Assembly: GCA_018241505.1 (NCBI GenBank)
Contig: JAFEDS010000001.1
Coordinates: 62,001 to 126,000 of the forward strand
Direction of reading: 5' to 3'
Source: Pseudomonadota bacterium
GTDB lineage: Bacteria > Pseudomonadota > Gammaproteobacteria > Steroidobacterales > Steroidobacteraceae
Length of the DNA: 64,000 nt
Position 1 is the first letter of the stretch, and every line of letters starts with the position of its first letter. Below, piece by piece: positions 9,052-18,358 of this stretch. The notes beneath the pieces were generated by a model. It was given only the letters and a program-made list of their open reading frames with translations, had not been told where the DNA came from and ran no database searches. The position numbers were made by a program, and so were the translations under genes.

Positions 9052-11793
9052 ATGGGTTCGAGCTATTTGATCAGAAGGGCGTGCGCGCTCGCCCTGGCCA
9101 TGGGCGGTGCGTTGACCACCACGGCGGGCCCCGCATGGGCCGCCGATCCGGCCGGCACCTCCCGTCTCGCCTCATTTGACATCAAACCGCAGCCACTCGC
9201 TGCAGCGCTCTCTGCGTTCGCTCTGCAGACCCATCAGCAAATCCTGTTTACGCCAGAGATCGTCAAGGGCAAGACCACCCAGGGTGTCAGTGGCGCGCTG
9301 TCGGCCGATTCGGCATTGAAGCGCCTGCTGGAGGGTACCGGGCTCGTTTATCGTCGTTCGTCAGAAGGATTGATTCTGGTCTCTACCGCCGACCCCGGGG
9401 AGGTGTCGGCCACATCGGACCCTCCGGGCCCGCCGTCGGGCGGGAACATCAGTCGAAATAGCGCGGCCCCGGCGCAATCCGCGGACGATACGCAGACCCT
9501 CCAGGAAGTCATTGTCACCGCCACGGGCCGCAGGCAAAGCATCCAGGACGTCCCTTACAACATATCCGCGGTCAGCGGCGAAACCCTGGCGGCGGCGGGG
9601 ATCACTGACTTCTATGCACTGGCCAAGTCAGTTCCCGGATTGGCGGTTGCAGATTCGGGTCCGCGCGGTGGCCTGGCCTCCAACCTGATCATCCGTGGCA
9701 TCAGCGTCAATGGCGGCGCGACCCCGCAATTTCCCGACAGCACGCAGCCCGCCGTCTCCACCTATATTGATTCCACCCCGATCTTCGCCAACCTGCGCAT
9801 CTCCGATCTGGATCGAGTCGAGGTGCTGCGCGGGCCGCAGGGTACCCTGTACGGAGCGAACTCCAGCGGCGGCACCATCAGGCTGATCTACAATCAGCCC
9901 TCGCTCGATAGTCTGTCGGCGAAAGTGTCCGCTGGAGCGGCGCGGACGCAGAATGCTTCCGGCCTGGATTACAATACCGATCTGACACTCAACGTCCCCA
10001 TTGCGGAGCAGTTCGCGGTGCGCCTGAATGTTGGCCAGGAGCGTAACGCGGGCTTCATTGCCGCACCCGATCTGTACGTGCGCGATGCGACGGGGATACC
10101 CGTGCCGGCCAATCCAAACGATCTGGTCAACAGTCCCGCTCTCTACACCTCGGCGCAGGCTACGAACTGGGATCGCACTACCTCGGCGCGCCTCTCGGGC
10201 CGATGGCATCCCAACGATGTGTTCGACGCCAAGCTGACCTATCAATACCAGGTGCAGGACTCCGGCGGCCCGCAACAGGTGTCCTACCAGGCCTTTGGAA
10301 CTTCGCCGCAAACCAGCTCGCAAATTCGCGAGCCGTTCCATTCCACCGTTCACTTCGCGGCCCTCGAGACCGAGACCCACCTGGGCTTTGCAACCTTGAC
10401 GACCTCGAGCTCGCATTTCCAGACTCGTGCGCAGGCGACCAACGATTTCACCGGGTTTTATTACTCGTTCGACTTCTTCCCCACGGTGTACGGCAATTCG
10501 CCACGCTTTCTGGCCGAGGGCATCGATGCAAACATCAGCCGAGGCTTCGTGCAGGAGGTGCGGCTGGCATCCGACACGGCGGGCCCGTTGAAATGGGTGA
10601 CGGGCGCATTCTATGAGAACCGGCACACCATTACCCGGAATCAACAGTACGTGGCCGGGTACACCGACTTTTTCAATGCCTGTTCCGCGGACCCCACCGC
10701 CGCGCGCAACTGCGGCCTCGGTACGTTCTATCCGGACATCCCCAGTTATGCCGACGGGCGGGTGATCAATTCCAAGGACTTTGCCTACCTGAACAATGCC
10801 GACCAGAAGTTCTCCGACGCTGCGCTCTACGCGGAGCTCGAGTGGAGTATTACGCCTCAGTGGCGGCTTACGGGTGGCGTGCGCGGCTATCGTCAAACGA
10901 CCACCAACAACCAGGTCGGCGGACTGCTGTTCCTTGGTCCCACTGGCGTAGGCGGAGCCACCCTGTCGCAGGCGGGACACGGAACCCTGGCCAAGATCGG
11001 AACATCCTACGATCTGGCCGCGAACACGATGATCTATACGCTGTTCTCGCAAGGCATCCGCCCAGCCGGTATCAACGGCCTGCCCACCAACACCTACGAC
11101 TTCAACGGCGCGCCCACGCCGACTCCCACGGCGCTGTTCAGTTACAGGTCGGATCGCATCAACAACTTCGAGGTCGGCCTGAAGGGCAGGCTCCTGTCCC
11201 GTCTCGACTACACCCTGACTTACTTCGACATGCACTGGAAGGACGTGCAACTCGGTACCAGCGTAACGGCGCTGCAGATCGGTTCCGTCATCAACGCGGG
11301 TGATGCTCGAAGCCGCGGCGCGGAAATGGAGCTGAACGGTCATATCACGCAGCGTCTTTCGGCCTCGATTGGCTATACCTACGTGGATGCGAAGTTAACC
11401 TCCGTGAATCCGCCGACAGGAGTACCTCCGACCTCCTACAGTGTGGGAGCTCACCTGTTGGGAGTCCCTGATCAGCTCGCCTCGGTAGGATTGCAATACG
11501 CCCAACCGTTATTCGGTGATGCCTTGCTGACTTATGACTTGAGCGGTTCCTATCGTGGACGTAGCTCGTCTGCTCTACTGACAGTGCAGGACACACCGGC
11601 GGGCGGATTCTGGACCATCGACCCGTCGCTGACATTTGCCAACGGGCCGTGGAGCGCCCGTTTTTACGTACGCAACATCGCGAACAAGCTGGGCGTATAT
11701 GGTTATACACCTCAGAACTGGGGCAACTGGGCCGGCGCTGCCATCTCCAGGCCGCGCACGGTAGGTTTGCGTGCCGAGTACAACTGGCGTTGA
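9052..11793 (+). CDS. TonB-dependent receptor with STN signalling domain
   Basis: A 913-residue outer-membrane receptor. From ATG 9052 it has a signal peptide ending AWA, an STN (secretin/TonB N-terminal) domain (FDIKPQPLAAALSAFALQTH onwards, about residues 40-115), a low-complexity linker, a TonB box (TLQEVIVTA), a plug domain (VPYNISAVSGETL, RGISVNGG, VEVLRGPQGTLYGANSSGG) and a beta-barrel ending in an aromatic-rich strand (LRAEYNWR). The STN domain allows signalling to the FecR just upstream. Ligand unknown; barrels of this kind in related bacteria import oligosaccharides, siderophores or organic molecules. GGGGGAC precedes the chosen ATG. Confidence 0.9.
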   Translation: MGSSYLIRRACALALAMGGALTTTAGPAWAADPAGTSRLASFDIKPQPLAAALSAFALQTHQQILFTPEIVKGKTTQGVSGALSADSALKRLLEGTGLVYRRSSEGLILVSTADPGEVSATSDPPGPPSGGNISRNSAAPAQSADDTQTLQEVIVTATGRRQSIQDVPYNISAVSGETLAAAGITDFYALAKSVPGLAVADSGPRGGLASNLIIRGISVNGGATPQFPDSTQPAVSTYIDSTPIFANLRISDLDRVEVLRGPQGTLYGANSSGGTIRLIYNQPSLDSLSAKVSAGAARTQNASGLDYNTDLTLNVPIAEQFAVRLNVGQERNAGFIAAPDLYVRDATGIPVPANPNDLVNSPALYTSAQATNWDRTTSARLSGRWHPNDVFDAKLTYQYQVQDSGGPQQVSYQAFGTSPQTSSQIREPFHSTVHFAALETETHLGFATLTTSSSHFQTRAQATNDFTGFYYSFDFFPTVYGNSPRFLAEGIDANISRGFVQEVRLASDTAGPLKWVTGAFYENRHTITRNQQYVAGYTDFFNACSADPTAARNCGLGTFYPDIPSYADGRVINSKDFAYLNNADQKFSDAALYAELEWSITPQWRLTGGVRGYRQTTTNNQVGGLLFLGPTGVGGATLSQAGHGTLAKIGTSYDLAANTMIYTLFSQGIRPAGINGLPTNTYDFNGAPTPTPTALFSYRSDRINNFEVGLKGRLLSRLDYTLTYFDMHWKDVQLGTSVTALQIGSVINAGDARSRGAEMELNGHITQRLSASIGYTYVDAKLTSVNPPTGVPPTSYSVGAHLLGVPDQLASVGLQYAQPLFGDALLTYDLSGSYRGRSSSALLTVQDTPAGGFWTIDPSLTFANGPWSARFYVRNIANKLGVYGYTPQNWGNWAGAAISRPRTVGLRAEYNWR

Positions 11794-11802
11794 GGCAAAA
11801 AA

Positions 11803-13065
11803 GTGACTACACACCTTTCGGTCGGCCGCCTTGGCGTCGTTGCAATCGTCGCGCTCCTCGCCTGTGGCGCAGCGAAGACTGCACCTGCGGAGCCGCCGCC
11901 TCAGATCACCGCCAGTAACTGGTATTGGGGACCCGAAAACCGCTGGTCATGGATGAACACCCGGCGCCTTTTCCCAACAGCCAACATCTCGCGCGGCTCG
12001 GCTCCGGCGACGGCGCTTCCCCCAGCGACGCGGGATCTGTCGAATATTGAGTTCGCTGATCCCATCAGTCACAGGCGTCTCACCGTAGGCGCAATGCTGG
12101 CGAGCACCTACACCGACGGCTTCCTGGTGCTGCGCGACGGAAAAGTTGTCAGTGAGCAGTACTTCAACGGCCTGCGTCCCGAGACGCCTCATCTGCTGAT
12201 GTCCATGACCAAGTCCGTAATGGGGACGCTGGCGGGCATCCTCATTACTCGCGGACAGATCAAGGTCGATGCCCTTGTCACGGACTATCTGCCTGAATTG
12301 CGCGGCACGGTGTTTGATCAAGCCACTGTGCGCAATCTGTTGGACATGACCGTGGCGGCGCGCCTGGATGTCAACCAATATGACGCCATCGACGAGGCCG
12401 CCGGCTGGCTGCCTCCCAAAGCAGGCTCCGCGCCGGGGTTGCGCGCCTTCCTGAAGACATTGACCCATAAGAATGGGCCCCATGGCCGCAAATTCCTCTA
12501 CCTGGATCCATCGCCCCAGGTGATGTGCTGGATCATCGAGCGTGTCACGCACAAGGACCTGTCACAGGTTCTGGAGGAGGAGATCTGGGCGAAGCTCGGC
12601 GCGGAGAGCGATGCTTACGTTCTCCTCGATCGGTATCAGGAGGCATACACCACACCGGGCCTCAACCTGACCCTACGGGACATGGGCCGCTTCGGTCAGA
12701 TGGTTCTGCAAGGCGGCAACGCGAACGGCCAACAAATCGTCCCCCGCAGTTGGGTTGCGGATTTTGAAGGAGGAGGTGACCCCGCAGTGTGGCTAGCGGC
12801 CCGGAAAGATCGCCCGGCGGGGCCGGATATGCCGGGATATGCGAACGGTTCCTATCGTGACTACTGGTGGCACGCCAGTCAGGCATGCGGTCGATACGCG
12901 GCGATCGGGCTGGGCGAACAGTTGATGGTCATTGACCCCGTGGCGCACATGGTGATTGTCAAGTTCAGCTCGACGCCCGATGAGGCGACGGGCGAAGCTC
13001 AGACTCTCACCGCTTACTATGGAGCGGATGCCATCATTCGGGCACTCACCGGTCACGGTTGCTGA
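11803..13065 (+). CDS. Beta-lactamase-family serine hydrolase, lipoprotein
   Basis: A 420-residue serine hydrolase of the class C beta-lactamase/esterase/NylB type. The N-terminus is a lipoprotein signal with lipobox LLAC before G, so it is probably membrane-anchored in the periplasm. The SxxK nucleophile is SMTK (Ser134, Lys137). The conserved Tyr probably lies in LYLDPSPQVM, and YAAIGLGEQLMVIDP is the usual late block. The GTG start at 11803 has GAGG eight bases ahead and lies nine bases after the receptor stop, so it belongs to the operon. It probably hydrolyses an ester or amide taken in by the receptor. Confidence 0.85.
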   Translation: MTTHLSVGRLGVVAIVALLACGAAKTAPAEPPPQITASNWYWGPENRWSWMNTRRLFPTANISRGSAPATALPPATRDLSNIEFADPISHRRLTVGAMLASTYTDGFLVLRDGKVVSEQYFNGLRPETPHLLMSMTKSVMGTLAGILITRGQIKVDALVTDYLPELRGTVFDQATVRNLLDMTVAARLDVNQYDAIDEAAGWLPPKAGSAPGLRAFLKTLTHKNGPHGRKFLYLDPSPQVMCWIIERVTHKDLSQVLEEEIWAKLGAESDAYVLLDRYQEAYTTPGLNLTLRDMGRFGQMVLQGGNANGQQIVPRSWVADFEGGGDPAVWLAARKDRPAGPDMPGYANGSYRDYWWHASQACGRYAAIGLGEQLMVIDPVAHMVIVKFSSTPDEATGEAQTLTAYYGADAIIRALTGHGC

Positions 13066-13066
13066 C

Positions 13067-14371
13067 ATGGCGCCCGACCTGCGCCAGTCTCTGGGCAAGG
13101 CTCCATTGACCTCCTTCCAGGTCGCGGCGGTGGTCGTCTGCGTTGTTCTCAACATGCTGGACGGCTTCGACATACTGGCCATGTCCTTCTGCGCGTCCAG
13201 TGTGAAATCCGCCTGGCAGCTCAGCGATTCCGAGTTGGGTGCCCTGTTGAGTGCCGGATTGTTGGGCATGGGGGCCGGTTCTCTGCTTCTAGGGCCCTGC
13301 GCCGATCGTTGGGGTCGACGTCCCATTGTGCTCCTGTCAATGACCTTGGCATCGCTGGGAATGGTGGGTGCCACGCTCGCCCGCGGCTACAGCGAGCTGC
13401 TCTGGCTGCGATTCCTGACCGGACTGGGAATCGGCGGCACCATAGCCAGTGTCGCCGTTCTGGTGTCCGAATATTCTCCCGACCGCTGGCGCAGCGCCGC
13501 CTTGGCGGCCTACGCCACGGGATACCCTATTGGCGCTACCGTCGGCGGTGCACTCACCGCGTTGGCGATTCCTCACTACGGCTGGCGGGCCGCGTTTGCC
13601 GTTGGCGGCACCCTGTCCATTGCGTTGCTCCTCGTGGCTTTTTTCCGGCTCCCGGAATCTCTCGATTTCCTGCTGACTCACCGGCCACCGCGGGCATTGC
13701 AGCGCGTGAATGTCCTGCTCATGCGTATGCGCCTGGCAGCCTTGGACGCCCTGCCGGAAACGACTCCGATCGAGTCCGGGCTGGCGGGGATCCGGCCGCG
13801 GCTGGCACTCCTCGTCAGCGGTGCAAATCTCCTCGTGTGGGTACTATTCTTCTCCACCATGGCCGGGTTTTATTTCATTGTAAGCTGGACACCGCGGCTG
13901 CTGGGCGCGTCGGGACTCGGCGCTTCCCACGGTTTGACCGCAGGTGTGCTGTTGAACCTGGGCGGAATCGCCGGATGTGCGCTGTTCGCCCTGGTGGCCA
14001 CGCGCCTCAGCGCGCGCCGCCTGTTGTTTGCTTCACTGCTGGTCACCGGTGCATTGGTGGTGATTTTCGGCCTGACATTGACCAACCTGACTCTCGCGCT
14101 CGCTGCGGCGCTGTTGCTCGGGATTGTCTCGAATTCGGCCATGTCCGGGTTGTACGCCGTGGGTCCACCGCTGTATCCGGCTGCGGCACGGGCGACAGGC
14201 ATGGGGTGGGCCATTGGAGTGGGTAGGGTTGGAGCAATTCTGGCGCCGCTGGGCAGTGGAGTATTGTTGGACCACGGTTGGGCGCCGGCCCGGTTGTACG
14301 CGTTGAGCAGCGTACCGTTCATTGTCGCGGCCATTTGCATGCTCGCGATTCGGCGTGAGGCTTCGGGATAA
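13067..14371 (+). CDS. MFS transporter, AAHS-like
   Basis: A 434-residue transporter with about 12 predicted membrane helices. The motifs NMLDGFDILAMSF in helix 1 and GPCADRWGRRPIVL between helices 2 and 3 are typical of the aromatic acid/H+ symporter (AAHS) group, whose members import benzoate-type acids. The ATG at 13067 begins one base after the hydrolase stop. Downstream the sulfotransferase start directly abuts its stop. Position suggests uptake across the inner membrane of the product released by the periplasmic hydrolase. The substrate class is inferred from family resemblance only. Confidence 0.85.
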   Translation: MAPDLRQSLGKAPLTSFQVAAVVVCVVLNMLDGFDILAMSFCASSVKSAWQLSDSELGALLSAGLLGMGAGSLLLGPCADRWGRRPIVLLSMTLASLGMVGATLARGYSELLWLRFLTGLGIGGTIASVAVLVSEYSPDRWRSAALAAYATGYPIGATVGGALTALAIPHYGWRAAFAVGGTLSIALLLVAFFRLPESLDFLLTHRPPRALQRVNVLLMRMRLAALDALPETTPIESGLAGIRPRLALLVSGANLLVWVLFFSTMAGFYFIVSWTPRLLGASGLGASHGLTAGVLLNLGGIAGCALFALVATRLSARRLLFASLLVTGALVVIFGLTLTNLTLALAAALLLGIVSNSAMSGLYAVGPPLYPAAARATGMGWAIGVGRVGAILAPLGSGVLLDHGWAPARLYALSSVPFIVAAICMLAIRREASG

Positions 14372-15748
14372 TTGCAACCTCAAACTACCTTGGAGTGGTT
14401 GCAATTAGCGGACGGCTGCCGAGTACAACGGCGCTGGAGCGATGCCGACGCGGCAGTTGAATCTGCCTGGGCCCGTGCCGGCCGGCCCGAGGATTTCGCG
14501 GGGTTGGCTGATTTTTTGAGCCGCTGTGGGCAGCAGGAGCGGGCGCTCGCCGCCTACGACCGTGCCCTCGAGCTGCGGCCGGACCATCCTCAGTACCTGT
14601 TCAATCGCGCGGCCGTGAAGCGCTATGTGGGCGAGCTCGAGTCGGCCGAAGGCGACTATGACCGAGTGATCCACTTGAATCGCCGTGATGCCGAAGCCTG
14701 GCTCAATCGCTCGGAGCTGCGTCAACAGACGCTCGAGCGCAATCATCTCGAGGCGCTCGAGGAGAGGTTTCGCGAGGGCTTCGATTCTCCCGCGGACGAG
14801 GTGTCCCTGCGCTATGCACTCGCCAAGGAGTTGGAAGATGTCGGACGGTATCAGGAGTCCTGGGATCACCTGGTTGCCGGCGCGGCACTCCGGCGGCGCC
14901 ACCTGCAGTACGACGTGCGGCAGGATGTTGCGACAGTGGAATGGATTATCGAGGCGTTTGCCAACAGGCTACCGGCGGTAGCCGGTTTTCGCAGCCGGGA
15001 GCCGATTTTCATTGTCGGTATGCCGAGGACCGGGACGACGCTGCTGGAACGGATTCTGGCCGGAAGTCCCGAAGTCTGCGCGGCAGGCGAGCTCAATGAT
15101 TTTGCGGTCGCGCTCGTGGCCGCCGTACAGAAAAAACTCGGGCGCGCGCCGGTTGCGCGTCGGGAGTTGGTTTCCGCCTCGGCCGCTGTCGATTTCGAAC
15201 GTCTCGGCGCCGACTATCTCGAGCGAACCCGGCCCCGTACGGGCACGCGGCCCCGGTTCACCGACAAGATGCCGCTCAATTATCTCTACTGTGGACTGAT
15301 CCAGCGCGCGCTGCCCGAGGCGCGGATTGTGCACCTGACACGCCAGCCGCTGGCGACCTGCTACGCGGTCTTCAAAACGCTCTTCAACCGGGGCTATCCG
15401 TTTTCGTACGACCTGCGCGAGCTGGCCGATTACTACATTGCCTACCGGCGGCTGATGGATCATTGGCACCGCTCGTACCCCGGGGTAATACTCGATGTGT
15501 CCTATGAGGAGTTGGTGACCGAGCCGCAGTCGCAGGCGCGGCGGGTCTTCGAGTTCTGTGGTCTGGATTGGCAGGCGGCCGCACTCGAGATCGACGCGCG
15601 GACGGCGTCCACCACAACCGCCAGCGCGGCGCAGGTCAGGCGCCCGATTTATGTTTCATCCGTGGATCTCTGGAAGCACTACGAGCCGGGGCTCAGACCC
15701 GTGGCGCAGCGGCTGCGCGCCGCCGGAATAGTGCCCGCCGACCTCTGA
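14372..15748 (+). CDS. TPR-containing sulfotransferase
   Basis: A 458-residue cytoplasmic protein. Residues about 1-150 contain TPR-like helices (ERALAAYDRALELRPDHPQYL, YDRVIHLNRRDAEAWL). From about 210 a PAPS-dependent sulfotransferase domain begins with the 5'-phosphosulfate loop GMPRTGTTLLERIL at residue 216, followed by FTDKMPLNYLYCG and the 3'-phosphate block HLTRQPLATCYAVFKTLF. It would transfer sulfate from PAPS to a hydroxyl or amine. Translation starts at TTG immediately after the transporter's stop, so it is coupled. TPR-sulfotransferases are often found beside TonB receptors in this kind of bacterium. Confidence 0.85.
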   Translation: MQPQTTLEWLQLADGCRVQRRWSDADAAVESAWARAGRPEDFAGLADFLSRCGQQERALAAYDRALELRPDHPQYLFNRAAVKRYVGELESAEGDYDRVIHLNRRDAEAWLNRSELRQQTLERNHLEALEERFREGFDSPADEVSLRYALAKELEDVGRYQESWDHLVAGAALRRRHLQYDVRQDVATVEWIIEAFANRLPAVAGFRSREPIFIVGMPRTGTTLLERILAGSPEVCAAGELNDFAVALVAAVQKKLGRAPVARRELVSASAAVDFERLGADYLERTRPRTGTRPRFTDKMPLNYLYCGLIQRALPEARIVHLTRQPLATCYAVFKTLFNRGYPFSYDLRELADYYIAYRRLMDHWHRSYPGVILDVSYEELVTEPQSQARRVFEFCGLDWQAAALEIDARTASTTTASAAQVRRPIYVSSVDLWKHYEPGLRPVAQRLRAAGIVPADL

Positions 15749-15802
15749 ACCTCCATTCCGATAGATTGGATTGGCAACGCCGTTGCGGCATTCTTACGCA
15801 AT

Positions 15803-17026
15803 ATGGCTGCTGAAACTGCGTTACCGGGCCGCGAGGCCCTGCCCGAGAAGAGTACCGGCGGCCAGACCGCCTTCGCCATTTTGCTGGCGATCAGCTTTTG
15901 TCATCTGCTGAACGACATGATGCAGTCGCTGCTGCCGGCGCTGTATCCGATGCTCAAGAGCTCCTACGCCCTCAGCTTCGGTCAGGTCGGACTTCTGACG
16001 TTCACGTACCAGATCACCGCCTCGTTGCTGCAGCCGGTCATCGGCTCCTATACAGACCGCACGCCCAGGCCGTATTCATTGGCTGTCGGCATGGGCTTCA
16101 CACTCGTGGGCTTGTTGCTGTTGTCGCTGGCGAGCAGCTACCTCCTGCTACTGCTGGCCGCCATGCTCATCGGAACCGGTTCGTCCGTATTCCACCCGGA
16201 GTCATCGCGCGTCGCCCGCATGGCCTCCGGCGGCCAACACGGACTGGCGCAGTCGATTTTCCAGGTAGGCGGCAATGTCGGCTCGGCTGTCGGGCCGCTG
16301 CTTGCCGCGTTCATCGTGCTGCCACACGGTCAGTTGAGTGTCGCCTGGTTCTCGCTGGCCGCGATGTTGGGCATGTTTGTTCTGTTCAATGTGGGTAGCT
16401 GGTACAAGGCGCACAGCGCTGCACGGGCCAAACGCCGCCACACCGAAGCAGTCGCCCCCGTCAGCCCAGGGCAGGTCCGTGTGGCCATTGCCGTGCTGCT
16501 GGCATTGATCTTTTCAAAGTATTTCTACCTGGCCAGCCTCACCAGCTACTACACGTTCTACCTGATCAACCGCTTTCACGTTTCGGTACAAAGCGCCCAG
16601 CTCCATTTGTTCCTGTTCCTGGCGGCGGTTGCCTTCGGCACCATCGTCGGCGGGCCGCTCGGCGATCGCGTGGGCCGCAAGTACATCATCTGGGTGTCGA
16701 TCCTCGGTGTGCTGCCGTTCTCCCTGCTGCTGCCGCATGCCAACCTGTTCTGGACGACGGTGTTGACTGTGCCGATTGGCGTCATCCTGGCGTCCGCGTT
16801 CCCGGCGATTGTGGTTTACGCCCAGGAGTTGATGCCTGGCCGCACCGGCACGGTGGCCGGACTATTCTTTGGATTCGCGTTCGGCATGGGTGGCATCGGC
16901 GCCGCGGTCCTGGGGAAACTCGCCGACACCGTGGGTATCACCGCTGTCTACGATATGTGCGCGTTCCTACCGCTGATTGGGCTGCTCGCGGCGCTCTTAC
17001 CTGAGGTTGAACGACGCAAGGGGTGA
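15803..17026 (+). CDS. MFS transporter, fosmidomycin-resistance (Fsr)-like
   Basis: A 407-residue, roughly 12-helix transporter. The first helix block SFCHLLNDMMQSLLPALYPM and the later SRVARMASGGQHGLAQSIFQ are hallmarks of the Fsr group, which includes an efflux pump for fosmidomycin. It lies 54 bases after the sulfotransferase, with only a short GC-rich repeat between, so it may be read with that operon. It is convergent with the SHMT-like gene, six bases from stop to stop. Export of the sulfated product or of a product of the minus-strand cassette are both plausible. Confidence 0.8.
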   Translation: MAAETALPGREALPEKSTGGQTAFAILLAISFCHLLNDMMQSLLPALYPMLKSSYALSFGQVGLLTFTYQITASLLQPVIGSYTDRTPRPYSLAVGMGFTLVGLLLLSLASSYLLLLLAAMLIGTGSSVFHPESSRVARMASGGQHGLAQSIFQVGGNVGSAVGPLLAAFIVLPHGQLSVAWFSLAAMLGMFVLFNVGSWYKAHSAARAKRRHTEAVAPVSPGQVRVAIAVLLALIFSKYFYLASLTSYYTFYLINRFHVSVQSAQLHLFLFLAAVAFGTIVGGPLGDRVGRKYIIWVSILGVLPFSLLLPHANLFWTTVLTVPIGVILASAFPAIVVYAQELMPGRTGTVAGLFFGFAFGMGGIGAAVLGKLADTVGITAVYDMCAFLPLIGLLAALLPEVERRKG

Positions 17027-17032
17027 TTTTCG

Positions 17033-18358
17033 TCAGCGAACGAATTTCAAGGTCTTGAACTGACGCCGCAGCTCGGTGACCGCGGGGGCGAGGGCTTCCG
17101 GTGTGGCCCTGCCGGACAGGACAGTTGCAATCAGTCCGCCCAGTGTTGGCATGTCGGCGGCGGTCATTCCCCATCTGACCATCTCGGGCGTGCCCAATCT
17201 CAGGCCGTTCATGTCGCCGGCGACCGGATCACCCGGCAGGCCGATTCCGCATGTCAGCAGGTTGGCACGTCGCAGTAATTTCGCAGCCGCTTGCCCACCC
17301 CCGTAGCGCGCCGCCCGGATGGCGAATTGGTGTGAAGTCGTGTAGCCGCGCTTGGATGCAAAAACAGGAATTCCGGCCAGGTACAGGTGATCGGCGAGTG
17401 CGACCGCGCAATCTCTCATGGTGTGGGCGTATGTGCGGCCCAGCACACGCCAGTCGAGTAGTGTGATGACCAGGGCGGCCGCCTTGGCGACATCGAAATT
17501 CGCAGTCAGGCCGGGGAAGGCAATCTTGTCGAGCCGCTCGGCCAGCTCGCGATCATTCGTGAGAATCAGTCCGGACGGGGGACCCCCCAGGCTCTTGTAG
17601 GTGCTCAGGCTCATCAGGTGAGCGCCTTCGCTCAAAGGCTGCGGCCACACGCCACCGGCAATCATGCCTGACAGATGAGCGGCATCGAACAACACGGTGG
17701 CGCCGACTTCATCCGCAATTGCGCGCACCTCACGCACCGGGTGCGGGAACAGGTTGAGACTGCCGCCCAATGTAATGAGGCGCGGGCGGATATTCAGGGC
17801 CAGGGCGCGCAGGTTCTCCAGGTCGACGCTGTAACCGCAACGATCGACCGGCGCTTCGAAAATCCGCAATCCATACAGGCCGGCGGCGCCCGCCGGATGG
17901 TGAGTCACGTGTCCGCCGATCTCGGCCGGTGGCACAATGACCCGGTCACCGGGCTGACACGTCGCCATGAAGGCGTACAGGTTGGCCATCGCGCCCGAGG
18001 GCACACGGATTTCCGCGAAGCGCGCGCCAAACAGGGCAGCGGCCAGCTCCGCGGCCATGACCTCGATCTGTTCGACCGCCTCGAGCCCCATCTCGTACTT
18101 GTCGCCCGGATATCCCAAAGACACCCGCGTTCCCAGGCCGCTGGCCAACAGCGCCTCGGCCTTTGGATTCATGACATTGGTGGCCGGATTCAGGTTGATG
18201 CACCGATCCTCGTGGATGGCGCGGTTCTCCCGGACCAGGTGGCCGATCCGAGCCTCGAGTTCGTCCGCATTGCTCGCGGCGGTGGCAGCGGCGAGCCCGT
18301 GCACAAAATCTTCACTCGCCGCCGGCACCCACGCGCGTCGCTCCAGAGCGGGCTTCAT
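17033..18358 (-). CDS. SHMT-like PLP-dependent enzyme
   Basis: A 441-residue fold-type I PLP enzyme related to serine hydroxymethyltransferase. Shared features are NPATNVMNPKAEALL and GYPGDKYEMGLEAVEQIE near the N-terminus, LFDAAHLSGMIAGG (PLP Asp and His) and the active-site Lys255 in LSTYKSLGGPPSG. A housekeeping GlyA reads T-T-T-H-K-T-L-R-G-P-R-G-G there, so the Thr/His before Lys and the following Arg are changed. That divergence argues for an aldolase-like or alpha-substituted amino acid substrate rather than folate-dependent glycine synthesis. Its start codon directly abuts the stop of the dioxygenase gene, so the two are coupled. Confidence 0.8.
   Translation of the reverse strand: MKPALERRAWVPAASEDFVHGLAAATAASNADELEARIGHLVRENRAIHEDRCINLNPATNVMNPKAEALLASGLGTRVSLGYPGDKYEMGLEAVEQIEVMAAELAAALFGARFAEIRVPSGAMANLYAFMATCQPGDRVIVPPAEIGGHVTHHPAGAAGLYGLRIFEAPVDRCGYSVDLENLRALALNIRPRLITLGGSLNLFPHPVREVRAIADEVGATVLFDAAHLSGMIAGGVWPQPLSEGAHLMSLSTYKSLGGPPSGLILTNDRELAERLDKIAFPGLTANFDVAKAAALVITLLDWRVLGRTYAHTMRDCAVALADHLYLAGIPVFASKRGYTTSHQFAIRAARYGGGQAAAKLLRRANLLTCGIGLPGDPVAGDMNGLRLGTPEMVRWGMTAADMPTLGGLIATVLSGRATPEALAPAVTELRRQFKTLKFVR

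Noticed and set aside
9628-11343. 571-codon antisense frame opposite the STN TonB receptor
   Set aside because: No recognisable protein features; the receptor on the other strand has a full domain order.
15770-15800. Small hairpin GCAAC-GCC-GTTGC between the sulfotransferase and Fsr-like genes
   Set aside because: Five-base stem without T-run; too weak to call a terminator.
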